Assembly (NCBI GenBank): GCA_020200135.1
Contig: JAIVJI010000069.1
Location: 1 to 64,000, forward strand
DNA from: Acidobacteriota bacterium
GTDB taxonomy: Bacteria > Acidobacteriota > Blastocatellia > Pyrinomonadales > Pyrinomonadaceae
Reading direction: 5' to 3'
DNA length: 64,000 nucleotides
In this document: positions 33,062 to 42,918 of the stretch, piece by piece
How positions within the stretch are numbered: the stretch's first letter is position 1
Layout of the letters: the number at the start of each line of letters is the position of its first letter
Program-made: the position numbers and the translations under genes
The notes under the pieces: model-generated
Database searches by the model: none
Seen by the model: the letters and a program-made list of their open reading frames with translations, nothing else
Told to the model about the DNA's origin: nothing

Positions 33062-34132
33062 ATGAACCAGATGAAACGTCCGGCCCTGCTCCTGATACTC
33101 TCCGCACTCATCCTGTCCGCCGCCAACTGCAAGTCCGAGAGCAAGCCCGACGCGACGGCCGCGACGGGCGCGAGCCCCGAAGCTGCCGGCGGGACGGCCG
33201 GCGCCGCGAACGCCGAAGCGACCCCGCCGCCCGGCGCCGTCGAGGTCTCCGAGGCAACCTTCCGGAAAGACCTGGAGCAGAACCCCGGCGACCCCGTCGC
33301 GCACTACAACCTCGGCACCGTCTACCTCGCGAGCGGCAAGTTCGCCGAAGCCGCCGAGCAGTTCAAGGCGGTCGCCGCGAAGGAGCCGCGAAATCTCGAC
33401 GCCTTCGCCAGGATGGGCATCGCCTACGCGTCCGCGAATAGGCACACGGAAGCGGCCGACGCCTTCAAGTCCGCGCTCAAGCTCCAGCCGAACAACGCCG
33501 AGCTGCATCGCCGACTGGCCGAGGTCTACGAGAAGACGGGCCGCGCGGCCGAGGCGGCGGCACTGCGCGCCAGGTTGCAGCGGCTTGAGCCGAACGCCGC
33601 CGCGAAGGAGCTTTACCAGGGCGGCAAGTTCGCGGAGGCTATTGGCGAGCTTCGGAAGAGTTCGCCGCGAAACGCCGAGAGCTTCTACCTCGAAGGTCTC
33701 GCGCTCCTCAAGCTCAAGCAGACGGCCGAGGCCGTGTCCGCCTTCAAGCAGGCCGCGAGGCTCGACCCGAAGCACGCCGACGCCTTCTTCCAGCTCGGCA
33801 ACGCGCACGACGAGTTGAAACAGCAGGAGGAGGCCGCCGCCGCGTTCAAAGAGGCCGCGCGCCTCAACCCGCGGGACGCCGACGCGCTCTACAACCTCGG
33901 CAACACCTATGACAAGCTGAACCGCCCGCAGGACGCCGCGTCGGCCTTCGCGGCCGCCATACGCGTCCGCCCCGCCGACGCCGACGCGCGCTTCATGCTC
34001 GCCTCCGTCCAGCTCAAACAGGGCAACCTCGCCGCCGCCAACGAACAGCACGAGGCGCTCAAGAAGCTCCACCCCGAGACGGCCGAGAAACTCCAAAGGC
34101 TCATCACCCTCTCGTCCCCCGCGCGGAAATAG
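33062..34132 (+). CDS. Exported TPR-repeat protein
   Basis: The 356-aa product begins with a hydrophobic export signal (RPALLLILSALILSAANC) ending in a cysteine that only partly fits a lipobox because Asn precedes it. An Ala/Gly/Pro-rich linker and about seven TPR units follow (VAHYNLGTVYLASGKFAEAAEQFKAVAAKEP, LYNLGNTYDKLNRPQDAASAFAAAIRVRP, and more). It is likely a periplasmic or membrane-anchored scaffold; the partner is unknown. ATG 33062 is chosen so the signal peptide is close to the N-terminus; the ATG at 33071 is also possible. It converges on tRNA-Pro with a shared hairpin between. Confidence 0.8.
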   Translation: MNQMKRPALLLILSALILSAANCKSESKPDATAATGASPEAAGGTAGAANAEATPPPGAVEVSEATFRKDLEQNPGDPVAHYNLGTVYLASGKFAEAAEQFKAVAAKEPRNLDAFARMGIAYASANRHTEAADAFKSALKLQPNNAELHRRLAEVYEKTGRAAEAAALRARLQRLEPNAAAKELYQGGKFAEAIGELRKSSPRNAESFYLEGLALLKLKQTAEAVSAFKQAARLDPKHADAFFQLGNAHDELKQQEEAAAAFKEAARLNPRDADALYNLGNTYDKLNRPQDAASAFAAAIRVRPADADARFMLASVQLKQGNLAAANEQHEALKKLHPETAEKLQRLITLSSPARK

Positions 34133-34161
34133 TCTCCCCGTCTGAGTGATTGCCGCAAAGC

Positions 34162-34196
34162 AAAAGCCTCCAACCCGCCGCCGGCTGAAGGCTTTT
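34162..34196. terminator. Bidirectional hairpin between the TPR gene and tRNA-Pro
   Basis: AAAAGCCTCCAACC pairs with GGCTGAAGGCTTTT (with G-U pairs) around a 7-nt loop; both flanks are T-rich when read in their own direction. It can end both the TPR transcript and the tRNA transcript. Confidence 0.65.
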
Positions 34197-34201
34197 GTGT
34201 A

Positions 34202-34275
34202 TCGGGATGACTGGATTCGAACCAGCGACCTCTCGCACCCCAAGCGAGCGCGCTACCAGGCTGCGCCACATCCCG
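34202..34275 (-). tRNA. tRNA-Pro (anticodon GGG)
   Basis: The minus strand folds as a complete cloverleaf: acceptor CGGGATG/CATCCCG, D-arm with AGCCTGGTAG, anticodon stem CTCGC/GCGAG with the loop TTGGGGT (anticodon GGG), and T-arm GCTGG-TTCGAAT-CCAGT. C1-G72 and discriminator A73 are the bacterial tRNA-Pro identity elements. The CCA end is not encoded. It follows the MerR gene, an arrangement also common in Proteobacteria. Confidence 0.96.
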
Positions 34276-34340
34276 TGACGGCGTTTAGTATCACCGGAAA
34301 ATATTATTTGGTCAAACGAGGCGGGCGCGGGGCCAGGCGC

Positions 34341-34898
34341 TCAGCGGCGCTGTGAGCCGGAGCGCGGCTCTTCGGTTTCGAGGAGGAGCATGATGGCGCG
34401 CAACTGCTCGCGCAGGCGGCGGAGCGCGGCGCGGCTCTCGTTCGAGACGGGAGCCTTCGGCTCGGCGGCGTAGGCGCGCCCGCCGGGTTCGGCAGGCGCG
34501 GCGTCGGGGCGCGTCTCCGCGAAGGGGCGCGGAGACTCTTCCATCTCGGGCGGCGGCGCGGGGACGAGTTGCGGCGCCGGCGCGGCGGCTGAGACCTGCG
34601 CGCCCATCTCGGGGGTGACGACCTTGAGCTTGCTCGCGCCGCGCAGCTCGTTCGTCAGACGCTTCTTCGCGCCGGCGATGGTGTACTGGTCTTCGTAGAG
34701 CAGTTCCTTGATGCGCAGGACCATCTCGACGTCGCGCTTGCGGTAGGTGCGCTGCCCCGCGCGGTTCTTCTGCGGCGCGAGCATCGGAAACTCCGACTCC
34801 CAGTAGCGGAGCACATGCGCCTGAATCCCCGTGATGTCGCACACCTCTCCGATCTTGAAGAAGAGCTTTTCGGGAATGGAGACGGCTGCTCTGTTCAT
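34341..34898 (-). CDS. MerR-family transcriptional regulator
   Basis: This 185-aa regulator has an N-terminal MerR helix-turn-helix ([27 protein letters not shown] followed by [29 protein letters not shown]) of the subgroup often encoded next to tRNA-Pro. The middle is a Pro/Ala-rich linker and the C-terminus a short coiled coil ([21 protein letters not shown]), probably for dimerisation. No ligand-binding domain is visible. The start at 34898 matches homologues but lacks a good ribosome site; a GTG at 34946 is possible. A near-perfect promoter is 110 nt upstream, and tRNA-Pro follows on the same strand. Confidence 0.87.
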   Translation of the reverse strand: MNRAAVSIPEKLFFKIGEVCDITGIQAHVLRYWESEFPMLAPQKNRAGQRTYRKRDVEMVLRIKELLYEDQYTIAGAKKRLTNELRGASKLKVVTPEMGAQVSAAAPAPQLVPAPPPEMEESPRPFAETRPDAAPAEPGGRAYAAEPKAPVSNESRAALRRLREQLRAIMLLLETEEPRSGSQRR

Positions 34899-35015
34899 AA
34901 CTGAAAGGAGTCCCGCACCGGGCGCTTCGCCCGCGCCACGCTTCACACTCGTCTGAACTTTGGACGTTGGCGGCTCGCCGACGCTCGGAGGCGGCCGTGG
35001 GGGAAATACGGGACA

Positions 35016-35044
35016 ATGTTACTAGTGGCTCAAACCCTTGTCAA
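35016..35044 (-). promoter_or_regulatory. Promoter of the MerR gene
   Basis: TTGACA and TAACAT are 17 bp apart on the minus strand, an almost ideal sigma70-type promoter. Transcription would start near 35009. Confidence 0.65.
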
Positions 35045-35069
35045 CGTTATTGTTAGCGTACGGGGCGGG

Positions 35070-36044
35070 TCAGTCCTCGGCGGGGTCGAGCATGACGAGG
35101 CGGTTGACGGGGTCGAAGGTGAGTCGGAAGGGGCGGAGCGCGTCGCGCCCGAGGATGACGGGCGCGCCCTTCTCGGCACGCAGGAGCACGTCCGTCGGGA
35201 CGTCGCGCAGCACGAGCGGGCCGATGCTCACGGTCGCCGCGCGCACGCGCCGCGCGGACACTTCCCCGCCCGCGAGGTCGCGCGTGCCGCGACGTTCGCG
35301 CCCCTGAGTCATCAAAATACCCAGGGCGCGGGCGGCCGGCTCGTTGACCGCGAGGCCGAAGCCGGAACCGGTGTCAAGCAGAGCGCGCCTGCCTTCGGCG
35401 AGCATGACGAAGGGGCGCCGCGCGCCGCCTTCGGTCAGCCAGGGCACGACGGCGCCGCCCGGCGGCGTCGCGGCTGCGCGCAGCGGCTGTGTGCGCGGGT
35501 CGAAGAAGCTGAGCCGGCCGGCCGGCATGTCGATGACGAAGCCGAGTGTGCCGAAAATTTCCGAGGGGTCGAGGATGCCGTCCACGTCAGAGGGGAGCCC
35601 GGGCGCGACGACGAAGAGGCCGCGCGCCGGGAATGTGTTCTCGCGCGTGCCGAGGGCGACGTTGCGGACGAAGGCTTTCTGCGCGCCGCCGGAGCGTGCG
35701 CCGCTCAGACCGCCGATCTCGATGCCGTGCCCGCCGGCCTCGACCTGGACACGCGCCTCAGAGGCCGCGCGCCGTGAGAGGATGGACGCGCCCGCGCCCG
35801 TGTCGAGGGCGAAGGTGTAGGGGCCGGCGCCGTTGACCCAGGTCTTGACGAGCAGCCCGCGCCCGCCCGACTCGTGGAAGCCGACGGGTTCGGGCAGCGC
35901 GCCCCTCCGCCCCGCCTCCCCCTGCCACAGACGGGAAAGGGCGGCCCCCGCGTTCACGGGGGCCGCCCGCCCGATGAGTAGCAGCGCCAGGAGGAGCAGA
36001 GCCGAAGTCACGCCCGCGAGGGCTGTCTTCAGACTTCTACGCAT
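35070..36044 (-). CDS. Retropepsin-like aspartyl protease with two DTG motifs
   Basis: The 324-aa protein has an N-terminal membrane anchor or signal peptide (AGVTSALLLLALLLIGRAAPVNAG) and two lobes, each with the aspartic-protease signature: YTFALDTGAGASILS and RRALLDTGSGFGLAVN. Each lobe is followed by hydrophobic-hydrophobic-Gly strands (IEIGGLSGA, APVILGRDALRPF), the pattern of bilobed pepsin-like or retropepsin-like enzymes of bacteria. It would act in the periplasm; the substrate is unknown. It lies 12 nt downstream of the glycine-zipper gene, so the two are likely one operon. Confidence 0.83.
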   Translation of the reverse strand: MRRSLKTALAGVTSALLLLALLLIGRAAPVNAGAALSRLWQGEAGRRGALPEPVGFHESGGRGLLVKTWVNGAGPYTFALDTGAGASILSRRAASEARVQVEAGGHGIEIGGLSGARSGGAQKAFVRNVALGTRENTFPARGLFVVAPGLPSDVDGILDPSEIFGTLGFVIDMPAGRLSFFDPRTQPLRAAATPPGGAVVPWLTEGGARRPFVMLAEGRRALLDTGSGFGLAVNEPAARALGILMTQGRERRGTRDLAGGEVSARRVRAATVSIGPLVLRDVPTDVLLRAEKGAPVILGRDALRPFRLTFDPVNRLVMLDPAED

Positions 36045-36056
36045 CGGCGTCGCCCT

Positions 36057-36650
36057 TTAGTAGTTGCGGTTGCGCTTGCGCAGCTTGTAGGTGTAGAGCG
36101 CCGAGCCGCCGCCGCCCGCGAGCGCGCCGATGGCCGCGCCCTTCTTGCCGCCGACGAGCCCGCCGACGACGGCGCCGCCGCCCGCGCCCATCGCGACCGT
36201 CAGCTTGTCACGGTGCTTCTGCCAGAAGGAGCGACCCTTGGTCTGGCCATAATCGTAGTAGACGCGGCGCGGGGCGCTGTTGCGGCTGACCGTGCGGCGT
36301 GCCGAGCTGCGCTGGACGACGCGGGTCGCGGCCGGCGCGGTAGTAGCGGCGGCGGCGGTCGTCAGGTTCGACTCGCGGGCCGCCTCGACGCCCTCCATGA
36401 AGCCGTCGCGGAACGCGGCGCGTTCCTCCTCGGTCATGTTCTTGGTCTCGTCCGCCAGCTCATTTTCGAGCGTATTCTTCTGCTCGTCGGCCGGGTTGAC
36501 GGCCGTCTCGCCCGCCACCAGAGGCTTCTGGACTTCGGCCTTTGCGACCTCCGGGGTGTTGTTGCTCGGGCGCATCACGAACGCGCCGACGGTGCCGCCG
36601 AGCAGTGCCGCCACGAGCGCCACGGGTAGAACCTTGTTTGAAGTCGTCAT
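36057..36650 (-). CDS. Glycine-zipper membrane protein
   Basis: This 197-aa protein starts with a hydrophobic export/anchor segment (VLPVALVAALLGGTVGAFVM), continues with an acidic helical region containing EERAAFRDGFMEGVEAARE, then an Arg/Ala-rich segment, and ends with a glycine-zipper hairpin (KLTVAMGAGGGAVVGGLVGGKKGAAIGALAGGGGSALY). Glycine zippers pack in membranes as pores or anchors. Function unknown. It directly precedes the aspartyl protease gene, possibly its partner. Confidence 0.78.
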   Translation of the reverse strand: MTTSNKVLPVALVAALLGGTVGAFVMRPSNNTPEVAKAEVQKPLVAGETAVNPADEQKNTLENELADETKNMTEEERAAFRDGFMEGVEAARESNLTTAAAATTAPAATRVVQRSSARRTVSRNSAPRRVYYDYGQTKGRSFWQKHRDKLTVAMGAGGGAVVGGLVGGKKGAAIGALAGGGGSALYTYKLRKRNRNY

Positions 36651-36976
36651 TGGTCAGTGTCTCCTCGATTGTCGAATGAACTTTTAGGACGCACGTGAAT
36701 GAGCGTACACACCGGGGAGAGTGGCAACTGCCGTTCCTCTGACCTGCCCGCCGACAGCCGCACGGACAATCTAGCAAACCTGGGCTGACTTGGGGCGGTT
36801 TCGGCCGAGCCGCAATCGTTTTGTCTCCAAAATGTAAGAAGACGCTTCACCATCCCCGCCGGACGACCCGGCGGGCGTACACGATATGGGGCCGCGCGTT
36901 GACGATATCCTCACCCGGCGGGAGTTTATGTTTGAGTGTTGGCCCGGCGGTGCGGAGCCTGAGCTTTGGCGTACGG

Positions 36977-37007
36977 TTGGACGCCCCATCGGCTGTGGGG
37001 CTATAAT
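36977..37007 (+). promoter_or_regulatory. Promoter of the aminotransferase gene
   Basis: TTGGAC and a consensus TATAAT are 19 bp apart; transcription would start near 37014 with GGAGG at 37032. The 36651-37049 gap is otherwise a divergent regulatory region without another gene. Confidence 0.5.
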
Positions 37008-37049
37008 CCGCGCTTGCCCAAGAACGCAAATGGAGGTCCCCCCCGCGCC

Positions 37050-38219
37050 GTGTCAACGTCCGCTTCCGTCTTCCGCCTGTCGAGGCGACTTGAGAATGTC
37101 GGGTTCTCCGACATCGTCAAAATCCGCAATAAGGTGATGGGGCTGCGCGCGCAGGGGGCGGCCGTCTACCAGTTCGAGGGCGGCGAGCCCTTCCTCAACA
37201 CGCCCGAGCCCATCAAGGAAGCGATGACGCGCGCGCTGGCCGAGAACCGGACGCGCTACGCCCCTTCGTCGGGCATCCCGGAGCTGCGCGCGGCCGTCGC
37301 CGCCAAGCTCCGCGAGCGCAACCGCATCCCGGCGCGCGAGGAGGACGTCATCGTCCTCAACGGCGGGATGCAGGGTCTGTTCGCGGCCTTCCAGTCGGTC
37401 GTTGACCCGGGCGAAGAGGTGCTCGTCTTCTCGCCCTTCTGGACGCCCATCCGCGACCTCATCGCGCACTGCGAGGGCAAGACCGTCCTCGTCCCGAGCG
37501 CCGAGGCGCGGCGCGGCGGGTTCCGCGAGACGCTCGCGCGCTACGCCGGCGAGAGGACGCGCGCCGTCTACTTCAACACGCCGCAGAACCCGACGGGGCT
37601 CGTCTTCACGCGCGAGGAGGCCGAAGCGGTCGCGAGCTTCGCGCGCGACCGCGACCTGGTCGTCCTCGCCGACGAGGCCTACGAAGACCTCGTCTACGAG
37701 GGCGAGCACTGCTCCATCGCCTCGCTCGAAGGGATGTTCGAGCGCACCATCACCTGCTACACGCTCTCGAAGTCCTACGCGATGACGGGCTGGCGCGTCG
37801 GCTACGCCGCGGCGGCCGAGCCGTGGTTGACGGGTCTCAAGAAGTGCCTGCTCTACACGACCAACGGCGTCTCGACGCCTTCGCAGTACGCCGCGCTCGC
37901 GGCCTTCGGCCTGCCGACAGAGTTCTACGAAGGCATCCGCCGCGCGTACCGCACGCGCCGCGACCTGCTCGTCAACGGTTTGAATGAACTCGGACTCGCC
38001 TGCGACCCGCCGGCCGGCGCGTTCTACGCCTTCCCGGACGCCTCGCGCGTCCACGGCGACAGCCGCGCCGCCGCCGACCTCCTGCTCGAACGCGCGCAGG
38101 TCGCGACCGTCCCCGGCGTCGTCTTCGGCGAGCACGGCGAAGGCCACCTCCGCTTCTCCTTCTCGACCTCGCCCGAGACGATTCAGGCCGGGCTCGACTC
38201 ACTCCGGCGAAACCTCTAA
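37050..38219 (+). CDS. PLP-dependent class I/II aminotransferase
   Basis: This 389-aa fold-type I aminotransferase resembles the aspartate aminotransferase Ib group. Seen are YQFEGGEPFLNTPEPI, the substrate loop YAPSSGIPELR, NTPQNPTGLVF, the PLP-anchoring DEAYEDLVY, the Schiff-base lysine in YTLSKSYAMTGWRVGY, and the C-terminal arginine in LRFSFSTS. It moves amino groups between an amino acid and 2-oxoglutarate; the exact substrate cannot be read from sequence. The GTG at 37050 (MSTSASVFRLS) is chosen because upstream codons look non-coding; GGAGG lies 13 nt upstream, so the start is moderately sure. Confidence 0.88.
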   Translation: MSTSASVFRLSRRLENVGFSDIVKIRNKVMGLRAQGAAVYQFEGGEPFLNTPEPIKEAMTRALAENRTRYAPSSGIPELRAAVAAKLRERNRIPAREEDVIVLNGGMQGLFAAFQSVVDPGEEVLVFSPFWTPIRDLIAHCEGKTVLVPSAEARRGGFRETLARYAGERTRAVYFNTPQNPTGLVFTREEAEAVASFARDRDLVVLADEAYEDLVYEGEHCSIASLEGMFERTITCYTLSKSYAMTGWRVGYAAAAEPWLTGLKKCLLYTTNGVSTPSQYAALAAFGLPTEFYEGIRRAYRTRRDLLVNGLNELGLACDPPAGAFYAFPDASRVHGDSRAAADLLLERAQVATVPGVVFGEHGEGHLRFSFSTSPETIQAGLDSLRRNL

Positions 38220-38223
38220 GAGA

Positions 38224-38356
38224 GTGATGTGTGATGTGTGATGAGTTGACCGGCGGGGGCGAGTTCGACTTCATCGAGCGCCTCCGCCGCCGGGAACTCG
38301 CGCGCGTCACTAAAGCCAAACACTCATCGCTCACCACTCATCACTCATCACTCATT
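38224..38356. repeat. GTGATGW heptamer arrays flanking and entering the thiL 5' end (class D)
   Basis: The left array (38224-38244) is GTGATGT, GTGATGT, GTGATGA. The right array (38322-38356) is ACTCATC, GCTCACC, ACTCATC, ACTCATC, ACTCATT, roughly complementary. The left array supplies the possible thiL start codons; the right array is translated inside ThiL. Confidence 0.85.
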
Positions 38357-39337
38357 CGGGGCATCGGCGACGACGCGGCGGTCTTCCGACAGCGCGCGGG
38401 CTTCGACACGGTCATCACGGCGGACATGCTCGTCGAGGGCGTTGACTTCCGCCTCGAAGCGGGCTGGAGTTCGCCGCGCGACCTCGGGCACAAGGCGCTC
38501 GCGGTCTCGCTGTCGGACGTGGCGGCGATGGGGGCGCGGGCGCGCTTCTGCCTGATGTCGGTCGGGGTGCCGCGCGCGCTCTGGCGTGGCGGCTTCGCCG
38601 ATGAGTTCTACCGGGGCGTGCGCGCGCTGGCGGCGCGACACGACGTGCGCGTCATCGGCGGCGACACTTCGCGGACGCCTGACGCGGTCGTCGTAGACTC
38701 GATCGTGCTGGGCGAGGTGCGGCGCGGGCGCGCCCTGACGCGCGGGGGCGCGAGGCCGGGCGACCAGATTTTCGTCACCGGCGCGTTGGGCGGGGCCGCC
38801 GCCGGGCTGAAGGTTCTTGAGAGGGCTGGTGTCGGAAATCGCCGTCCGGGCTCGCGTCGGGGCGTTTCCGCTTCGGCTCCGACTGTCTCTTTGACGCGCG
38901 CGGAGCGCGGACTCGTCCGGCGGCAGACGCGCCCCCTGCCGCGCGTCGAGTGGGGCGCGCTCTTGTGCGAGCGCGGGCTGGCGTCGGCGCTTATCGATTT
39001 GAGCGACGGGCTCTCGTCCGACCTCGCGCACGTCTGCCGCGAGAGCGGCGTCGGCGCGCGCGTCGAAGCCTCGCTGCTTCCACTCGACCCGCTGCTTGCT
39101 GCTTCGGGTGTTAACGCCGAAGAAGCTCTCAAGCTCGCGCTCGACGGCGGCGAAGACTTTGAGCTGCTCTTCACCGCCGGCCCACGGAAGGCGTCGCGGC
39201 TCCCGCGCGAGGTCGAGGGCGTGCCGGTCACGCGCGTCGGCGAGGTCACGGGCGAGCGCGGGAAGGTCAGACTCGTCGGCGGAGGCCGCGCGCGGCTGCT
39301 CCGCCCCGGCGGCTTCGAGCACTTCGGGCGCGCGTGA
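38234..39337 (+). CDS. thiL: Thiamine-monophosphate kinase with repeat-encoded insertion
   Basis: ThiL phosphorylates thiamine monophosphate to thiamine diphosphate. Motifs: GGEFDFIERLRRREL, the metal-binding GIGDDAAVF, VEGVDFRLEAGWSSPRDLGHKA, LSDVAAMGARARFCL, RVIGGDTSR, DLSDGLSSDLAHVC and LDGGEDFELLF. The protein (367 aa) is longer than the usual ~320-340. One extra piece, KHSSLTTHHSSLIR, comes straight from an ACTCATC heptamer array between the first helix and GIGDDAAVF. Another extra stretch is GNRRPGSRRGVSASAPTVSLT in the middle. The ATG at 38234 (GTG 38231 also possible) lies in the partner heptamer array. All catalytic motifs are intact, so it is probably active. Confidence 0.87.
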   Translation: MCDELTGGGEFDFIERLRRRELARVTKAKHSSLTTHHSSLIRGIGDDAAVFRQRAGFDTVITADMLVEGVDFRLEAGWSSPRDLGHKALAVSLSDVAAMGARARFCLMSVGVPRALWRGGFADEFYRGVRALAARHDVRVIGGDTSRTPDAVVVDSIVLGEVRRGRALTRGGARPGDQIFVTGALGGAAAGLKVLERAGVGNRRPGSRRGVSASAPTVSLTRAERGLVRRQTRPLPRVEWGALLCERGLASALIDLSDGLSSDLAHVCRESGVGARVEASLLPLDPLLAASGVNAEEALKLALDGGEDFELLFTAGPRKASRLPREVEGVPVTRVGEVTGERGKVRLVGGGRARLLRPGGFEHFGRA

Positions 39338-39441
39338 GGGTCGGCGCGTTTCGAGAAAGGTTTGACTCGCCGTCCCTCCTTGCCTAGACTGAGTCCACGA
39401 AGCGCTCCCCGTTCACGTGTCGTTCAGCAAGGAGGAACTAA

Positions 39442-39951
39442 ATGCTCGTCTACGGCCTTCGTCTTCTCGTCGCACTCATCACCTTCGCGGTCGGCGCCAC
39501 CGCCAGCTGGCTCCTCGGCTCGGGGAAACCCGCGTGCCGCCAATTCCGCACCGAGACGAACCAGCAACTGTTCGTCGTCAAGCTGCAAAAGGAGCTTCCG
39601 CACCCGCCGCCCGCCATGTACGGCCCGACCCACTGCGACTCGCGGGCCAAGTGGGAGGGCGACGAGGCCGCCGTGGTTGAGGGCGGCATCCTGAACGGTA
39701 AGGCGCACAGCCTGCCCGCCCCGGTCTACCCGACCGAGGCGAGGGCCGCGCGCGTGCGCGGGTCGGTGCCCGTGCGCGTCGTCGTTGACGTAAGCGGGCG
39801 AGTGACCTCGGCCGAGGCTTACGGCGGGCCGAAGCTTCTGCACGAGGCGGCGGAGGACGCCGCGCTTGAGGCGCTCTTCGCCCCGACGCGGCTCTCGGGC
39901 CGCCCCGTCAAGGTCAGCGGCACCATCAACTACCACTTCTCGCTCCAATAG
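39442..39951 (+). CDS. TonB-C-terminal-like energy transducer protein
   Basis: This 169-aa protein has one N-terminal membrane anchor (LLVALITFAVGATASWLLG), a periplasmic linker with two cysteines, and a C-terminal TonB-like domain (PAPVYPTEARAARVRGSVPVRVVVDVSGRVTSAEAYGGPKLLHEAAEDAAL). Such small TonB-like proteins may bring TonB-type contacts to outer-membrane receptors such as the Oar-like protein at 15.7 kb, but no ExbB/ExbD is near and the Pro-rich spacer of true TonB is short. AAGGAGG stands before the ATG. The two cysteines in the linker may form a disulfide. Confidence 0.82.
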   Translation: MLVYGLRLLVALITFAVGATASWLLGSGKPACRQFRTETNQQLFVVKLQKELPHPPPAMYGPTHCDSRAKWEGDEAAVVEGGILNGKAHSLPAPVYPTEARAARVRGSVPVRVVVDVSGRVTSAEAYGGPKLLHEAAEDAALEALFAPTRLSGRPVKVSGTINYHFSLQ

Positions 39952-40034
39952 CTCGGACGCGAGGGCGCGCCGCCCGTCCTCCACCGGGGCTTCAGCCGGC
40001 GCGCGCTCTCGCATCTGCCTCAAACGAATCTGAG

Positions 40035-41438
<1,404 letters not shown>

Positions 41439-41469
41439 CACCGAAGTTTTTTACACGGACTCTTTCATC

Positions 41470-42546
41470 ATGTTAGTGCTCGGCATCGAAAGCTCGTGCG
41501 ACGAGACGGCGGCGGCGCTGGTGCGCGACGGCCGCGAGATGGTCTCGTCGGTCATCTCCTCGCAGGTCGAGATTCACAGGCGCTTCGGCGGCGTCGTGCC
41601 GGAGCTCGCCTCGCGCGAGCACCTCGAAAAGATAGTCCCCGTCGTCGAGGAGGCTTTCGCGCGCGCCGGCGTGGCGAAGGAGGAGATCGACGGCGTCGCC
41701 GTCACGCGCGGGCCCGGCCTCGTCGGCTCGCTCCTCGTCGGGCTCTCGTTCGCGAAGGCGATGGCCTACGCGCTCGAAAAACCCTTCGTCGGCGTCAACC
41801 ACATCGAGGGGCACATCTACTCGGTCGTCTTCGACAACCCGCCCATCGAGTACCCGGCCTTCGCGCTCGTCGTCTCGGGCGGACACACCAACCTCTTCCT
41901 CGTGCCCGAGCCGGGCCGCTACCGCGTGCTGGCGCGCACGCGCGACGACGCGGCGGGCGAGGCTTACGACAAGGTCGCGAAGATGCTGGGCCTGGGCTAC
42001 CCCGGCGGCCCCGTCATCGAACGCCTCGCGCGCGACGGCGACCCGCGCGCCGTGCGCTTCGCGGTGCCGCGCATGGGCGACGGACTGCCCGACTTCAGCT
42101 TCAGCGGGTTGAAGACCGCCGTCTCGAAGCACGTCCGCGAGACCGGGCTGAAGCCCGTGGCCGAGGGCGAGGAGCCTTCGCGGGCGGTCAAGGATTTGGC
42201 GGCGAGCTTTCAAAGCGTGGTCATCCGCTCGCTGGTCGGCACGACCGAGCGGCTCGCGGCCGAGCACAGGCCCCGGACGCTCATCGTCGCGGGCGGCGTC
42301 GCCTGCAACGAGGCTCTCAGGCAGGCGTCGCGCGAGGCGGGCGTGCGTCTGGGCGTCCCCGTCTACTTCCCCTCGCGCCACCTCTCGACCGACAACGCCG
42401 CGATGATCGCCGCCGCCGGCACCGTCAAACTCCTCGCCGGACTGAGAGACGGTTTGGACCTCGACGCGGACGTCTCGCTCCGCCTCCAGAACGTCGGCCT
42501 CGAAGAGGACGCGCGCGCGCGCGGCCACATCCACTACAGGCTGTGA
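41470..42546 (+). CDS. tsaD: tRNA N6-threonylcarbamoyladenosine synthase subunit TsaD
   Basis: TsaD (with TsaB and TsaE) transfers the threonylcarbamoyl group to A37 of tRNAs reading ANN codons. The 358-aa protein shows the actin/HSP70-like core: LGIESSCDETAAALV, GVAVTRGPGLVGSLLVGL, the metal-binding HIEGHIYS, PAFALVVSGGHTNLFLV, DDAAGEAYDKVAKMLGLGYPGGP and LIVAGGVACNEALR. All are in place. It lies just downstream of cysS; a small membrane-protein gene follows. Confidence 0.97.
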   Translation: MLVLGIESSCDETAAALVRDGREMVSSVISSQVEIHRRFGGVVPELASREHLEKIVPVVEEAFARAGVAKEEIDGVAVTRGPGLVGSLLVGLSFAKAMAYALEKPFVGVNHIEGHIYSVVFDNPPIEYPAFALVVSGGHTNLFLVPEPGRYRVLARTRDDAAGEAYDKVAKMLGLGYPGGPVIERLARDGDPRAVRFAVPRMGDGLPDFSFSGLKTAVSKHVRETGLKPVAEGEEPSRAVKDLAASFQSVVIRSLVGTTERLAAEHRPRTLIVAGGVACNEALRQASREAGVRLGVPVYFPSRHLSTDNAAMIAAAGTVKLLAGLRDGLDLDADVSLRLQNVGLEEDARARGHIHYRL

Positions 42547-42551
42547 CCGGG

Positions 42552-42572
42552 GTGATAAGTGATGAGTGATAA
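42552..42572 (+). repeat. Three GTGATRA heptamers at a gene start
   Basis: GTGATAA, GTGATGA, GTGATAA lie in tandem between tsaD and the next gene; the middle copy contains the start codon of the small membrane protein. The word matches the class D arrays in thiL. No complementary arm is seen nearby. Confidence 0.7.
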
Positions 42573-42783
42573 GAAAAGCGGCTGGCGGGGGTCTTTGCAG
42601 TTGCTCGGCTCGGCGCTCGTGCTGCTCGCGCCCGTGCTGATGCTCGCCGCGTTCTTCTCGGAGCCTGCCGAGCCGGGGCTCAAGCGACACTTCACGCCGC
42701 CGGGGGTCGTCATCCTTGCGGCGGGGACTCTGCTTCACACGCTGAGCGGGCTGAGGTCGGCCGCGGGCGTGCGGACAGACTGA
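42562..42783 (+). CDS. Small membrane protein of unknown function
   Basis: The 73-aa product begins MSDKKSGWRG and has two hydrophobic segments (LQLLGSALVLLAPVLMLAAFF and PPGVVILAAGTLLHTLSGL), so it is probably a two-helix inner-membrane protein. No family recognised. The start codon (ATG 42562 or GTG 42559) lies inside the GTGATRA heptamer array, so the repeat supplies its translation start. It follows tsaD by 15 nt and a hairpin ends the transcript at its stop codon. Confidence 0.55.
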   Translation: MSDKKSGWRGSLQLLGSALVLLAPVLMLAAFFSEPAEPGLKRHFTPPGVVILAAGTLLHTLSGLRSAAGVRTD

Positions 42784-42826
42784 AGGCCGCCCGGCTTCAC
42801 AAAGAGCGAGGGAGCCGGGCGGCCTT
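42783..42826. terminator. Terminator between convergent genes
   Basis: AAGGCCGCCCGGCT pairs perfectly with AGCCGGGCGGCCTT over 14 bp with a 16-nt loop. It starts at the stop codon of the small membrane protein and precedes the stop of the convergent gene at 42919. No long U tract is present. Confidence 0.6.
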
Positions 42827-42918
42827 CGTCATGCCGCGCGTCAGCGGATTCTCCCGAGGGAGGTCAACGGCGACGGGCGACAATCCTGATGCGGCGCGCG
42901 TGCGCCGGAAAATCTTCT

